Source: Trileptium ribeirensis
Taxonomy: Eukaryota; Nematoda; Enoplea; Enoplida; Thoracostomopsidae
Assembly: GCA_030248225.1 (NCBI GenBank)
Contig: JASANE010016063.1
Coordinates: 37,984-101,983, forward strand
DNA length: 64,000 bases
Direction of reading: 5' to 3'
In this document: positions 44,227-57,430 of the stretch, in pieces
How positions within the stretch are numbered: position 1 is the first letter of the stretch
Layout of the letters: each line of letters starts with the position of its first letter
The notes under the pieces: model-generated
What the model was told of the DNA's origin: nothing
What the model saw: the letters and a program-made list of their open reading frames with translations, nothing else
Databases searched by the model: none
Made by a program: the position numbers and the translations under genes

Positions 44227-46235
44227 CTGAAATTAGTAAGTGAAAAGATCATAAGAAGTATTCGAGTAAAATAAGTACAATAAATAAATTATTCTCATGT
44301 GAGCTTGGGATTGCTACATGGAATATTAGACAAAAGAGGTTCATATTACCTATCTACCAAATATTTAAATATTCGCTGAAAATAATAAAAGCTGGTCACT
44401 TGTTGACCGGAAATCTCAGATAATTGCAAAATTTCAGTTGATCACAAAATGGTTGATGACGGCTTGTAAGGAAGAAGTAGTTTTAATCCACATAAAAATA
44501 CTGTATCACTTTTATCGCTCGAAACTTGACCTTCAATTTTGTTGGTGAATGCGGCGATCATAGTCACAACTACTGCTATCTGACACATATTATATGCAGT
44601 TATTGTATTTGCCACTTAAGGCATAGATTTAGGAAACTAAACCCGGAGCGAATTAACCAATGCTAGCGAACTAAAAGCAGCCAAGCCAATTTTATTTTTA
44701 TTATTTGTCACATGAATAAATTTATTTTTCGAAGAATGTTGATCAAATTTTTGCGTACCGTCGCCTTGAGTCTGCTTACTTTGGAAGCGAGAATAGTCTT
44801 GTTGAAACTACTGAAATATAATTTTTGAGCAAAACAATGCACAATATATTTACGCTGAAATTGTAAACTTGATAACTTGGAAATATCCTACCTAATTTTT
44901 TACTGTATCGAATAGTAAACATAAAAACACAGTGTTGAAAAAATTAAAATTAATCAAATTAAATTTTAAGCGCATTAAAATTGGAAAATGTAATAAAAAC
45001 TATATACATGCTTAATTTAACTTAAAGCGGATTTTTTGGTCCAAAGTTGAATTCATGTTTGTCAATATTTAAACCGTGTCGACCCACGAACAATATTATG
45101 TGTCAAGCTTAATTTCATTTCTTTACTATATCTTGTTTAGTCGCTCTATAAATTGATAGAATACCAAACGAAGCAAGCGTAAGACAATAATGGTTATATG
45201 ATATTTAACAGGCTATATATAATGGCCTTAATATTCCAAAGATTGCGCCTCGAAAAATAGCCTCAAGGATCATTTTAGAAGGGTCAAGTTTGAAAATTAA
45301 AAACCGCCTTTTAATAACCGAATTTAATATTATTGAAATAGTGCGGATAATTGCTGTTAACTATATAATTGTAACAAGATGTTTTGTATGTAATATAAAT
45401 TACATGATTGCCGCACATATTTGTATGCTTGTGTATTTGGACGATGACTAGGCCAGTTTTCAGTTAACTATTAATAATGAGGAGTTGAATAAAAAACGAG
45501 ATTTATGCCAGACGAACATTATTATTGGTTCTTCTATAGGTGAAATAGATAACATCATTATTTTGGTGCGAAAAATTAAATAATTGCTGGTGAAACAATT
45601 ATCAAGCGGAAAGGCTTTAGCTGGTTTTTAATACTACCGAGCCAATGTTAAATCTCTTTCAGCATTTACATTAATCTATATAAAGCAGTGCCAACGCTAA
45701 CGGTGCTGTGTATGAAATGACTGGTAGCCAGGAGGGTATAAAAATAAAACTAACACCTAGCCAATACATACTGTTCACTCTACACATTGGTAATTCATGA
45801 CCACCTGCTTACAAATCTTGATCTGATAGTTTCACCGAATGCACATCACAGTATATGTTGCGAAGGACAAACTAAATAGCGTTATTTGAAACTGCTACAA
45901 CTGGTTATACTATATATTTTTGTCGGATTTCATTCAATAGGTGGAATGTAGCAGTAATGAAATTTTCCGCATAGCAAGTCAGTCGCCGATTTTGTGGATC
46001 GATTGAATAAAGCACCAGACTAAAATTTCTGTCACTCACTCTTATCGCAATATCAACGTCAATATAACCCAACATAGATCAAAAGCAAATTTATGAGTTA
46101 TAGATATATGAAGCTAGTACTACTTAATAAGCATGTTCTTTAGATGCTGCTTGGCTGAAGTCGACATCGTAGTCACATCTTGACAGCTATGTCAAAAATG
46201 AACACTATTTATTACTTGATTGCGTAACAACTTAC
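44227..46235. other. Intron of the SLC6 gene
   Basis: About 2 kb of AT-rich intron DNA. No repeat, RNA gene or coding frame recognised. Confidence 0.6.
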
Positions 46236-46482
46236 TTGAAAAATTCCTGTACCGAATCTGTCAACTGCATCGTGGTACAATTGCCGAATTCTTCATAACA
46301 CGTTACATTAACTTTATAGATCGGTCCAACGGTACAGTTGACAGTATTCCAACTGTTATTACAATGAGCCCATGGAAGGATGTACGAAAACGACATCCCC
46401 AAGTAGTAGAGCGACCATGCCAAAACGACGACGTAATATATGTTAAGCCAATTGCATAATACAACGATGCCATATCCGATAC
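46236..46482 (-). CDS. SLC6 transporter exon, TM3 and extracellular loop 2
   Basis: The exon continues the split glycine codon and reads I-G-Y-G-I-V-V-L-C-N-W-L-N-I-Y-Y-V-V-V-L-A-W, TM3 with the Y-Y substrate-site pair, then L-P-W-A-H-C-N-N-S-W-N-T. The two cysteines that form the SLC6 loop-2 disulfide are present (W-A-H-C and N-C-T), and four N-x-S/T sequons stand in the loop. It ends E-F-F plus two bases of an asparagine codon at a perfect donor, CAA|GTAAGT. L-P-W-A-H-C-N-x-S-W-N-T resembles taurine/GABA-type members most. Confidence 0.95.
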
Positions 46483-46514
46483 CTGTTTTGGAAGGAAAAA
46501 CTGTCTGCAAAATC

Positions 46515-46840
46515 TTATTTATCAAATGTTGTACAGACCTTACGCTGTGACGCAGCACACCATGTGGAAGTTTTATCCATCCACAATTTGCATAACACTA
46601 CCATTGATATTGTGAAGGACATCACCAATTTAAAACTATAGTATATGTTTGTTCTAGAGACCATCATTTCTCTGTATACTGTCTGAGACGCCGACGAATT
46701 TTTAGAAGCTGATGATATAGCGTAAAACAATTAGAAACAGCATAATGTATTTTAAAATTATTTTATGTGTTGTTCCTAGAAACCATCATTCTTCTGTATA
46801 GTCTGTTAAATACCGTTGAATTTTATAAACTGTTAAATAA
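46515..46840. repeat. Short duplication in an SLC6 intron
   Basis: TTGTTCTAGAGACCATCATT (about 46649) and TTGTTCCTAGAAACCATCATT (about 46770) head two related segments of about 110 bp, each running through CTGTATA-GTCTG and GAATTTT-A-AA-CTG. Confidence 0.6.
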
Positions 46841-48248
46841 TTTTGAAAAGCGTTGTGACGGCTTATTTAAGAATATAAGAACTTTATAAGTACTGAAATT
46901 TTCTTTGTCCAGTATTTCACAAATTATTTCATGTATGATATTGCGCCGTAAGGACCCATAATGCTAGGTTGACTTAAAGGTGTTTCGTACATCTGTTTTA
47001 TTATACATTTGTTCTATGTACTGATTGTATTACCATTGCATGGCATGGTGTAGACTATTTGCAGCCAAAACTTCCACATAGTAGGTTGTATTTAACGTAA
47101 CACCGTAGGCCATTATATTGCACAAAGATCGGGAGCACGCACAATTTTTATATGAAAGCTACAGCTCTACTCATTTGAACAGATGACAGTGTCGTAACTT
47201 ATATGCATTCAGTAATTTGTGATCTTAATTTATCTTGGAGAAGTTTATTAGCGACGACAGGTGTTAGCACTAGTAGATTTAGAATATTTTGACGTGGCCG
47301 CTCGGATTGCAACGCGTTCTTGATCGATAAATTTCCTTTTGATAAATTTTAACTCTTTGATGAATCAACTTATGCTTCACCGGGGAGGGAATACAAACAC
47401 ACCGCCCCCTCTGGGTCCGCGAGTGGGTGTTAGGAATGATGAAGACCAAATATGTCAACAATTTACTGGTACTGTCGTTTGATTGCTTGATATGAATCAT
47501 TGCAGTATAATAAAGTAGGTTAGTTCTAAGGGCAAAACTTCATTCTTGGGAAGTTCAAGATTCATGCTCGTAGGAGGTAGGGAGATTTTCCCTCTAGCCT
47601 TGAGGCGCCCAAACCCCGAACCCACCTCTCGCCTAGCAAGTGCCCAAAGCCTTGCCCGGCGGGCGCCGAACCTACAGTCGCCGCACACTTGCCTCTCCGA
47701 CCGGTTGACTACACTGGGTTTCCTAAGTCTGACCTCTTCAATTTCCCAATTTCACCGCACCCCCCTGCGACCTCGGACATTGAGCACATACAAAAGTCCA
47801 TCCAAGCTCGTCATGAAATTCAAGTCAAGTTAGCTCAATTAAGCGTAAGATAAAATTTCACAACAAATACATAATTTGGTATCAGCCACTGTGCTGCGAC
47901 TCATGGCAATAATGTTCTGTAAAATATTGTTAGTTTTCCCAGAAATATATATGTTGTCACCACTCAATCTCTTGCCTCAGGTGATCCAGCAATCGCAATA
48001 GATGCTAAAAGTTGCAAACGAATTCCACTGTGATATCTAGGCGCCTTCGTATTCTTGGGATGCAAGGTAGACAGTTGAGATATGTGGTTGATTTAGCCCG
48101 TACGATGTGGGCGGTACACTACTGTTATATCGTGTAGCGTTGCATATACCTCACAGCAGTATTAAGGTACGTAATAATATGTTGTCGCTTCTATAGACAC
48201 TGATTTATGTACAAATAAATACGTGCGCCTCATGTTTGCTCGATTTAC
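46841..48248. other. Intron of the SLC6 gene
   Basis: Intron between the TM2 and TM3 exons. Positions 47560-47780 are GC-rich and repeat-like (GCGCCCAAACCCCGAACCC and similar), with open frames on both strands but no protein motif. The rest is AT-rich. Confidence 0.5.
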
Positions 48249-48380
48249 CTTTAAACAGTGGACATATTTGCCAACACGTAACACATCCTTGTCCCAACAA
48301 CTGTCCAACTGCAATTTCCAAAAAGAACAAAGGAACTCCGCTTGTAAGTGCTACGAGGAAATAGGGGATCAGAAATGCAC
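48249..48380 (-). CDS. SLC6 transporter exon, TM2
   Basis: The exon completes a split glycine codon and reads [11 protein letters not shown], then [13 protein letters not shown], the TM2 signature of SLC6, and ends Q-I-C-P-L-F-K plus the first base of glycine. It is 132 bp, with acceptor GTTTTAG and donor AAG|GTAAAT. G-x-P-L-F-F-L-E-I-x-x-G-Q and I-C-P-L-F-K-G are close to the creatine/taurine/GABA transporter group. It is the most upstream exon found. The TM1 exon with the G-L-G-N-V-W-R-F-P-Y sodium-site motif was not found up to 64 kb on this strand. Together the five exons give about 249 residues of a sodium- and chloride-dependent plasma-membrane symporter, without stops. Confidence 0.95.
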
Positions 48381-49019
48381 CTAAAACATACACACATAAT
48401 ACTGATCGGAACAACCACGCCAAATAAATTAAAAATATTAAATTGATTTCTTAGTAGCTTAAAACGAAGTTTCTTGAAAAGGTGGACATCAACGCGCAGG
48501 CAAAGTAGAAGAAACGAATCTATGCTTTGTGAGATCCAACTAATCTTAAATTTGGACCTAATAATATTCAACAAACACCTGTTGGCGGACGGAAGCAAAC
48601 GCCTATTTACCCATATGCAGAGCCCAAATTTAGCCATATTTGTGAAGCCATTTCCGGAGTTTTAGATGTGTTTCAATATAAATTACGAAATTTAGCTGGA
48701 CTTTGTTTGATCTAAACAAGATCAAATGCCTAGTTAAATATTAGATGATATATCAACTTGATGATAATCATAGCGCAACAATGTAAGACTGTATCGCTTC
48801 TTCGATTTCTCAAAAAATTCTCCTCTATGTTTTGTAACGTCCCATTTACATTCTAATGACTAACTAGATGCTGAGTGACACCGCTGGGTTGATAGCACTA
48901 ATTTAATTTTACTTAGATTATTTTAACGTTTAACGCTCATTATCCACAAATAGGTACAGTCAACACAGTAAACTGGTGTGTTAACAAAGTTTGTCGTATG
49001 TCTGCACATTCGTTGTTAA
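48381..49019. other. Upstream flank of the SLC6 exons, nothing recognised
   Basis: Probably intron of the same gene, because TM1 must lie further upstream. A relative of the short repeat at 127-164 is present at about 48862-48895 on the minus strand. Confidence 0.4.
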
Positions 49020-49115
49020 TTGTTCGCTTTGCGAGATGCATAAAGGAACTGAGCAGCAGTTCCTAGATAGCTCAGTGGTTTGCGTACATCACTCTTACCC
49101 GTACAACCGGCATAA
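49020..49115 (+). repeat. tRNA-like SINE copy
   Basis: GTTCGCTTTGCGAGATGCAT, AAAGGAACTGAGCAGCAG and TCCTAGATAGCTCAGTGG follow each other in the same order as in the copy at 31490-31625. The last piece is a good tRNA A-box match (TAGCTCAGTGG). The B-box part is not recognisable, so the copy is 3'-truncated or decayed. Confidence 0.55.
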
Positions 49116-52100
49116 ATAATATAACTCTGAATCATGAAATAAAATGTAATGATTATGCAGCGTGAATGCATGACCAAAGCGGATAAGGATTCTACAGGTT
49201 GTATAATGTTACAACAATAATGGCTTTTTAGGCTATACGCCTGCCACCAAAAATAGTCAACGTGAAAGAAGCGCCGTTAATTTTTGCTGCACGCCCGGCA
49301 GCGTTATACACAGTTAGGACTGTTAAAAATCTCCATTAGAACCGTATTTATGACACATTTGTTTCGATTTTTATGGTTATCCTTGCGCGAAAACTTTATT
49401 GCAAATGTTTTATAAATACTTTTTGAACCGCTAAATGGATTGGTGTCAAAATCTATTAGATTACTGTGTTAACGCCTAAGCTATGGGTTACGCTAAGACT
49501 TAGATTTTCACTGATATAAGCATAACTCCTTAATTCATGATCAGATTGAGCTTATTCTAATATCATTTTAATCAGAAAGTCAATGCGGTTCAAATAAGTA
49601 ATCAAATATAAAAGTATAATGGATATACTACGATTGGTGATGACTTGGTGCTATAACCGAAAAGACCACACAAAATTTGCTTAGATTTGATTTGACAATA
49701 AAGTTTTAATCTACTCGGGTTTCATTCCGTTTGCGATCGTTTATCACAGCTATGGTTCTTCCGCAGTTAAGCCCCGTAAGGTGATATCTACTGTTAAATT
49801 TAAGCTAAGTAGGGTTACTTTCGACCTAGCTACACGAGATAATAGCAAAACGAGCTGAAATTAGCCTCAAATACTGTGTTGGTTGGCCCCTGTTGCCGAA
49901 CAGGTGGAGATATACCCATAATGCTGCAGTTGGGGACGGCAGCTTGAAAGGCACTCCGTATAAAAATTAAGTGAAATTTCCTCAATCTGTTGCTGACTTA
50001 TTAGCGTTGCAACAGAATTCCACAAATTACATAGATTACGACGTAAGTATATTGAACACTATATATGTGATCTATTATGTTAATTTTTATTAAAAGATCG
50101 AAGTTTTATTTTTGTTTTTGGACATTTTATGGTGTATCTTATTCAATATAGTATATACCTATAACAATCTATGCATGATTCGTATTTGAAGCCTACTCTT
50201 ACCTACATCATATAACACATTAAGTACGAATGTCCGCCTTTGAGTTCAGAAATTACAGGTTTGAAACTTGCATTTTATCCGAATTTAATGCATAGTATAT
50301 AACCCAACGATAAATATTTTTCCTGTCCTATTTGTAGTAAAACAATCGTTTTATTTGGTTATTTTGAGTTTTATAAAGAGCATATTTTGAAATATGCACC
50401 AGTTACCACATGTGCGCTCTTCAATGTTTGATTTACTTTTACTGAAGTTACGTTTAGTAAATCCAATTGAATGTATGTATATGTGATTACATATTTTATT
50501 ATATGTGCGTCTGTTCATGATGGATAAGTGAAGAATCGCTACCCAAAATTCGAAATAAAAATTCGATGCCCAATTTTGCGATCACATGTAGCATAATGTA
50601 GGGAAAGAAATATTAAAAGTATTAAAATCTCTAATTTTTATGTTGTATGATATCCTTTTCAGTCTTCTTCTATTGAAATTTTACTTCAGCGAATTTCGCA
50701 CGTACCTTTTCAAACATATCTGAAGTTAACGTTTTGCTCATTATAACCAAAAGTCTGCTCATATAACTTTTTGCATATTCAGTAAAATTCAACAATCAAA
50801 TAATATATGTACATCAATGAAACCACTTAAAACTGTAATGCTTGTTTAGCATAGATAATGGTTAAGATGAAAGTACGCTCTGAAGCCAAGTATTTACAGT
50901 TTTTGGTCACATATCTGACATGGTACAAATCTTTTAACATTATTGTGTTCTATCCACGTCTATTTCTCATTCATTATATGCATACATGAGCGCTTAGCTC
51001 CATAAGGCGTCGGGTTCCGTCGGCGCAAAGCACCGACCACCCCGATAGAGTACGTGATTCTCTCCCACCCATCCCAATTTTGTGAGAATTGGCAAAAACT
51101 ATCGAAAATAAGCATACCTTAGCAAGACTTAGGGAACATTTCAGCAAAAACTGTGGAAAATTAACAAAAATAGAGAGAAGATTGAGCCAAATTCTTGAAA
51201 ATTATGAACTTTTTAGAATTTCGACATTCTACCCCCTTCCCTAATTCTTCTTCCACCGTGCATCCTTGCTGCCTCCCCGCCTGGTGGCTTGCCACCTGTA
51301 AGTCTGAAGGCCGATCGCTCCCTTGCAGCTCCGGCTATCGCCTACGACCTAGAACCTTGAATATGTATGAGCAGACAAATACAAAACCGGCATTAGGGTC
51401 CATCGTACTCTCCATCGTAACCCTTGCGGGTAGGCACTCACACATGTCAAAACGCTTATCAAATATAAATTTTTTGGCGCATCGCGCATAAAATCATGTC
51501 GAATACAGCCAGTTACGAGTTCGATATTTTCAAATTCGCAACCGTTATAGTTGCAGAGGTGGAACTCGCCACTCACATATGAATTTTTGCAATTGCTTCG
51601 ATCACAGTAGTGTTTAAATTTGTCTCCAGAAAACTTCTTTCAGAACATCAAATAATATGAATGAGGGGCATCGCCATGGTGGTCAGGTGGCACTGGAATT
51701 ACTCACACCACATTCGATCAGGAGGCCATTCGCATGCTCCGGCTCTGGACAAATATGAGCTTTATTTACTAGTACCAAGACCCTTAGCAATGAAATAACA
51801 TTTATAACTATTAAAGACATTGTTTAATGAAAACGTATATAATCACTATTCACTTCGTCACAACGTTCCAAAGGCAATACTCTCGGCAGTCATCAACTTT
51901 TAAATTTTGAGTGCAACTGCATAAATATATGTAGCTCATCTAAGCAGACCAACGCATGTTACTACTGAAATATAAAACTATTTCTTTTCGCTTAAATACT
52001 CGGCATTGCCTAAAATCTTTTCATTTTGAAACCCAAATGTGCAGCACGATTTATTTGTATGATGGTAGCTACGATTTTGTCTCTAAATAACACTTTCTAT

Positions 52101-52189
52101 GTCCAGGTTGCTTAAAAATACCAAATTCATTTTTTTCCTAGGTGCATGGATATATTAATTAGCAATAAAACTAGGGGCTTGTCTAATCG
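49116..52189. other. No gene recognised
   Basis: About 3 kb of AT-rich DNA. Positions 51000-51400 are GC-richer and hold the AAAATT-rich dispersed text also seen at 9690-9800 and 27180-27430. Positions 49470-49580 recall the interior of the foldback MITE family (7540-8033). Confidence 0.35.
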
Positions 52190-52830
52190 CCAAGAAAGTG
52201 AATTTTGAGTGTCTTTGAGAACCCAAGGGCCCATTTAATAACCCATCTTGATGCTAACCTACTGTGCAGGCATGCCCAATAGCAACGACCGCATACATCT
52301 ATATAGAGCATTATAATTTTCGATGAGTTCCTTATTAAGCACGTTTACTATACTTTCTGCACAAAATGAGTCCAGCTGAGGACGATTCGCTCTAGTCGTT
52401 CACAGCGTATGATCAATTTAGTGTCTTCTTGATGACAAGGGCACATGTAAAATTCATCTTGATGCAACCCTGCCTGGCAGGTGTGATCAATAGCAATGTA
52501 CTGCACATACTAATATAAGGATTTGCTTTCTGAGTAAATGCGCCCAACTGACTGCGGCCTAATCGCAGTACTCGTTAAAAAGATATGACCAATTTTGTGT
52601 CTTCAATATCCCAACTGTCTTTTAAACCACAGCTCCGTGCAAACGTCAGCTAGGCAGACGAGTGCAATCGCAGGTACCGTATAAAGCTAAACATTCTATG
52701 CTTTGTAAACGGAATGAGCCCAACCGCAATACAATAGCTCTTGTGCTTGATGAGATGGATCAATTTGGTGTTTTCGAGTACCATAAGGGTTCATTAAAAA
52801 CTTATCTTGACAAATCGTACTTCAAGTTTT
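52190..52830. repeat. Degenerate tandem repeat, 170-213-bp spacing, about 4 copies
   Basis: The phrase CAATTT-GTGTCTTC recurs near 52200, 52413, 52591 and 52760. Each is followed by an AAGGG-CA-TTTAA-A-CCATCTTGATG-type block, an AGGCA(G)G block and AATGAGCCCAAC. Copies differ considerably, so the array is old. Confidence 0.75.
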
Positions 52831-53988
52831 AAGAGCTAAAGTGACTGACCTTTATGAGCCAACTGCGGCCAGATAGAGCCCGCGCTTATCAATATATGAG
52901 TCATAACGTGTTTTGGTGGGCACCTAGGGACCATACCTGCGCCATTTCGGACCCCTTTTGAGGTCAAAGAGCGCAAATAGGTTTTTGCGTCCGCTTAAAA
53001 GTAACAAATAGAGATCTCGATTTCAAACTTACAAACGAGCTATAGCGCGACTTGATCTGCCAAACAGAAGTTGAGTTGTGCATGCACACTAAAAATACAA
53101 ACAGCGGCCGCCAAAATTCAAAGTCCTGACCAATGAGAATTCTTCGTTGACACTCAGAATTCAGCTATGATCCATTTTTCAGCGTTACGGCAGAATTTAT
53201 TGCAATCATGATCGCTTTACCGAATATATTTGGCAAATGGCTATCGACGACGAGCCATCGCTCATGGATAAAAGATAACTACACAGATTTAGCAAAATAT
53301 AGTTTAACATTGTTAGGGACTAAGTTTATTCAGTTTACCGAATGATACATTATCGTGTTGTCTAGCTCCGATATATGGTACTAACTCGCTATTTTATTTG
53401 CAACATCTACACTTGAAGAAGAGATAGACGGAATTATCTCAATTATTTATCATTAGATGCGATCATTGCACGGTACATGCGGGGAAAATTTTTTGTCTAT
53501 ATCTTCTGCTATTTGAAGGAAGGGTTGAACAATACCCATTCTCTTGGCCCAATTCAGTTCTGATTATGATGTTATCGTGTGTACCTTGTAAGGCGTAGGC
53601 TTACTTAGTTAAAGTTTTCATATTGTTGCAAAAATCAACATTCATACCTGCAGTAATGATATAAACCGCATATCCATTTCATGAGACAATAATAGCATCA
53701 AAATCACCTATTTTGAGTCAATACCTATCATACAATGTTACTGCTACGTTAACATTTGATTGGTTGCGCAATGTTGTTCTGTTTCTGGAGAATGTTATAT
53801 TTAAATAGGATGCTCACAAATTATATAAATGTCGCCACAACATATTCTCCGTCAGCGAAAAATATCCGGTGGTTCTGCTTTCAAAAAAATTTTGGTTAAA
53901 CTTTGTTGTTATGTGATTTGATTACTTGGAAATTTTTCGCTTCATTTAGGATAAATATTTACTATACACGATTCCTCAGGTGGAATAC
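52831..53988. other. No gene recognised
   Basis: AT-rich DNA with short frames only. Confidence 0.3.
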
Positions 53989-54009
53989 GTATGTAGCAAG
54001 CACAGCAAG

Positions 54010-54275
54010 CAAGGACACTGCTACTCGGGTACCCGGGTGCCCGGTGTCGACTACCTGATTTGTCGCTATCCGGGTAGTGCGTCAGGTACCCGGATGCAGC
54101 GGCTGCTCGGCTACCCGGTTGCCCGAGGTCGACTACCTGACTTGTCGCTATCCGGGTAGTGCGTCATGTACCCGGATGCAGCGGCTGCTCGGCTACCCGG
54201 TTCCCCGACGTGGACTATCAGACTTGTCGCTATCCGGGTAGTGCGTCGGGTACTCTTATGCGGCGGTCGGTTACA
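54010..54275. repeat. GC-rich tandem repeat, 82-bp unit, about 3 copies
   Basis: TGTCGCTATCCGGGTAGTGC recurs at 54061, 54143 and 54225. Units contain palindromic text such as CGGGTACCCG and GGATGCAGCGGCTGCTCGG. The block stands out from its AT-rich surroundings. Confidence 0.92.
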
Positions 54276-56192
54276 CGGGTAATATATATTTTGAATGTTA
54301 CATATAATATATTTTTCGCCTCCTTACCGGAATATTAATTGTCTTCATAACTTAAGAAATATACCTAATCCAAAGGCAAGCTTATGGAAGTAGAAGTGAC
54401 CATCATATAGATATACACATGATTCACAAACATTCCAGGGTCCTATTTTGAACACCATCATTTAAATTTGGACGCAAGGCGTCTCCTCATAAGGACATTA
54501 GCGAGACTCTGTTAATTATATGAAAATAAATTAATAAATAAATTTATAATTTAAAGCTATTGCTCATGATATATGTCTTGGCCACGTGCGGTAATAAATA
54601 GAGTGCCACGTGTTCACAAATTAAATAGTTTGCATTGCAAAAATACAAAAATTAAAATGAGCACGCAATAATAAAAGTAACAGCAAACTATAAAAGTTTA
54701 AGTTCTGGAAATTTATATTACTTTTATAAATTTATAATGAAGGGATATTTCCTATATGCATAAGAATAATTTCCCAAATTCTAAAATTTTTTTAATGGTA
54801 GGGATGATACTGTTTTACGTTGAGTACTAGAATTTTATAAGGTGTATTTGCTTTAACTGTATTCGGTATCAAGTTTAACAGTATACACACAAACGGCTGC
54901 CTATATCAAGCAAATAGGTTACAAGAAACTAACGAACTATGCCTGATCTTTGCAAAATGCAACTTTTATATTTTGTTATATCCATCCTATGTGTAACTAA
55001 AGTAGCAACTAGCTATCTGCAAATTACAGCGGTTTGTCAAAATTTGTTAAAACATTGGAAACAACCAGTAAAAGTGCCCATCAGTTCATATTAAGGCGGA
55101 CTGAAACGATCAAAAATGCGTTTGTGTAAGTTTAAACTTCTTGAGCGGGTAGGGTGCCAACAGACAACACATGTATACGGGAAGCGAAAAGTAAAAAAAA
55201 TGCTTGTGTATTCAGAAATGTTATACACAAACGCGTAATTTTTTGTACATATCGGAATCGTTGAATTGAATTTTGACTGCTGAGGAGGTATTTTTAACCC
55301 TAAGCTTCATTTTAACTCTATTTGAATCAAATTTTGACGTAATCTAAGTCAAACTTGACGCATAGCATTGGCGTTTCATTGGTTATGATAAAACCTTCGC
55401 AACGTGTTTTCTCTAGCTCATAGTATATTGGACAATTTTTACGATTCATAAGTAGTAAAGAATGTTTAATATACGTAGCATATCCGCTGTGATTCTGAAA
55501 TGTATTTTTCAGCATTATTAATGGCGCTGTTTTGATTTAAAATCCATACATTCAACCCTATTGGCTGAGGTAATATCTGAAATTATATGATTATTTAAAA
55601 AGCAATATTTTCCTATATATTTAGATGTAATACATGAAATTGTATGACTATTAAAAAGGGATATACATATGGCTAATTTTTCATTGCTTGTTAGTTAGGA
55701 AATTATCATAATAGGGAAAAATTTTCTTTATAAGTAAGAATAATGTAAAGTAAAAATTGCATGATTAGTAAGAAAATTATTATTGTATATTCAGTGCGAA
55801 TTTCTTTGTGAAAGTATTTCCCACAGATTTTCATATTTATAGTGAAAGGATAATTTCCTAAGCCTAAAGGAATAGAGTCGTAAATTTATAAATATTCTTG
55901 ATATTAAGGGTAATGTTCCTTTAAGTTGAGTACTAAAATTCTATAAGAAATATTTCCTTTAAAAATATTCAGTGCTAACTTTAACATTGTACATTCTTGA
56001 AATACCAAATACTAACAATTGCGGCCAGAAACAGTAAACGCCAAATTCAGCAGAACTGCAGGTTGTTGTTGCAGCATGTAAAATTTAATCCTGGACTTTT
56101 TTATGGCTTAGCTTAAGTTTAGGTTTACGATTCTCTATTATCTAGTTATCACAATCACCCCAACTGAAATCCAATTTCATGAAAAGTAGTCA

Positions 56193-56618
56193 ATGGACAT
56201 GAAGGTGATACCTACACTAGCGGAAAGATTGAAAAAGGCACTTTTGCTTTCACTAATTTTCTTCAGAAAACCAAGTTATAGATTTTCTACTGCACAAAAC
56301 TTGTTTTACTGTGTACACAAGAAAATAACAGATGTGTCTTACTGCGAACCCGTGCATCTTTATCATGAAAAAATGCCCAACAGCTGGTACTGGTACATTT
56401 ATATAATGGTACATTTAATCTTTCTACTTCCGAACGCCTCTTATCATACGGCTGAACAGCTCAGTCTGGACAAAACGCTTGACCTTATATGGTTTTTCAC
56501 ACCTTATCCTGTAGCCACAGTGTGCATGGCAGCACGCACCTACGGTAACGCAGAGGAAACAATTTTAGCTCGACGCCATTGCAACCTACAAGCCCTATTC
56601 ACAAATCTTGGCACCTAA
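56193..56618 (+). CDS. Open frame of 141 codons, unknown (weak)
   Basis: The frame starts with ATG and runs M-D-M-K-V-I-P-T-L-A-E-R, has one hydrophobic segment (I-M-V-H-L-I-F-L-L-P) and ends with a stop. I recognise no family, and no promoter or splice signal decides for it. It lies inside the possible hAT-like element but does not look like a transposase. It may be chance. Confidence 0.18.
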   Translation: MDMKVIPTLAERLKKALLLSLIFFRKPSYRFSTAQNLFYCVHKKITDVSYCEPVHLYHEKMPNSWYWYIYIMVHLIFLLPNASYHTAEQLSLDKTLDLIWFFTPYPVATVCMAARTYGNAEETILARRHCNLQALFTNLGT

Positions 56619-56780
56619 TTTGAAAGTCGCCGAAAGGCAAATTTGAGTAGGAGCTGCGGCTTAAGAGTACTAGCAAAATTTTGTCGGGCACCCGTGTAGC
56701 TATTCAGGTACCCCAAAAGTTAAGTCAGGTCGGGTACACGGATAACGATTCACTACCCGATTCCTATGCCTAGTATGTTG

Positions 56781-57430
56781 CTGACTTTGTAAGGAATCCA
56801 GTTTTTATTTAGAAATTGGCGTGAAAAAACTGCATTCTAAAAAGAAAAATCTACCATTGTTATCTTGTTGATGAATTTGACACTATTTCAATAAGGCTAC
56901 TTATGGCTTAGAGATTTATTGCTCGCAGAAACATAGGACAGATAATATGCTGAAAATTGTTACATTGTTTGGCATCAATTACATATTACAACTAGTGATG
57001 TTCCTAATCACACTTCAAACAGACGAGTATAATGGAGGTATAACAATTAAGTGAGTATATTAATCCAACGGTCCCAGCTCAGCATCTAATAGTGTGCCTG
57101 TTTAAAATGTAATTTCTCCAAACGATAAGAATCAAGACGCAAAACAACAAATATAGGCTCAAGTAGAAGAAGCGAAAGCATAAGATTAAAAAAAATTAAG
57201 TTTTAGGATTATATGGCGCACATTTGAACATATATACCATTTTTGTAGCTTTGTACGCTCATGAATAATTTTGCACAGGCCGAGAACGTATTACCAAACG
57301 TCAGTAAATGAAATTGACAGTTTTAAAAGAGACTTCAATTGTGCTAAATGGAGTCTCCGAAAGCTTATTAACACACTTAACTGATGATTATCATGCTAGT
57401 GAAGTTACGAGAGGCTTCATTTAAGTCACT
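56781..57430. other. No gene recognised
   Basis: AT-rich DNA. Positions 57063-57100 resemble the short repeat at 127-164. Confidence 0.3.

Larger units (their letters stand above)
53997..56772. mobile_element. Possible hAT-like element (weak)
   Basis: GTATGTAG (53989-53996) and GTATGTTG (56773-56780) could be an 8-bp target duplication with one mismatch. The bounded ends read CAAGCACAGC and, reversed, TAGGCATAGG. Both subterminal regions, and no other part of the window, are rich in GGGTACCCGG/CGGGTAG-type text. I found no transposase, so if the limits are right this is a non-autonomous or gutted copy. Confidence 0.35.

Noticed and set aside
47546..47833. GC-rich plus-strand frame of 95 codons
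   Set aside because: It lies in an intron of the SLC6 gene on the other strand, starts without context and resembles GC-rich repeat DNA found elsewhere in the window.
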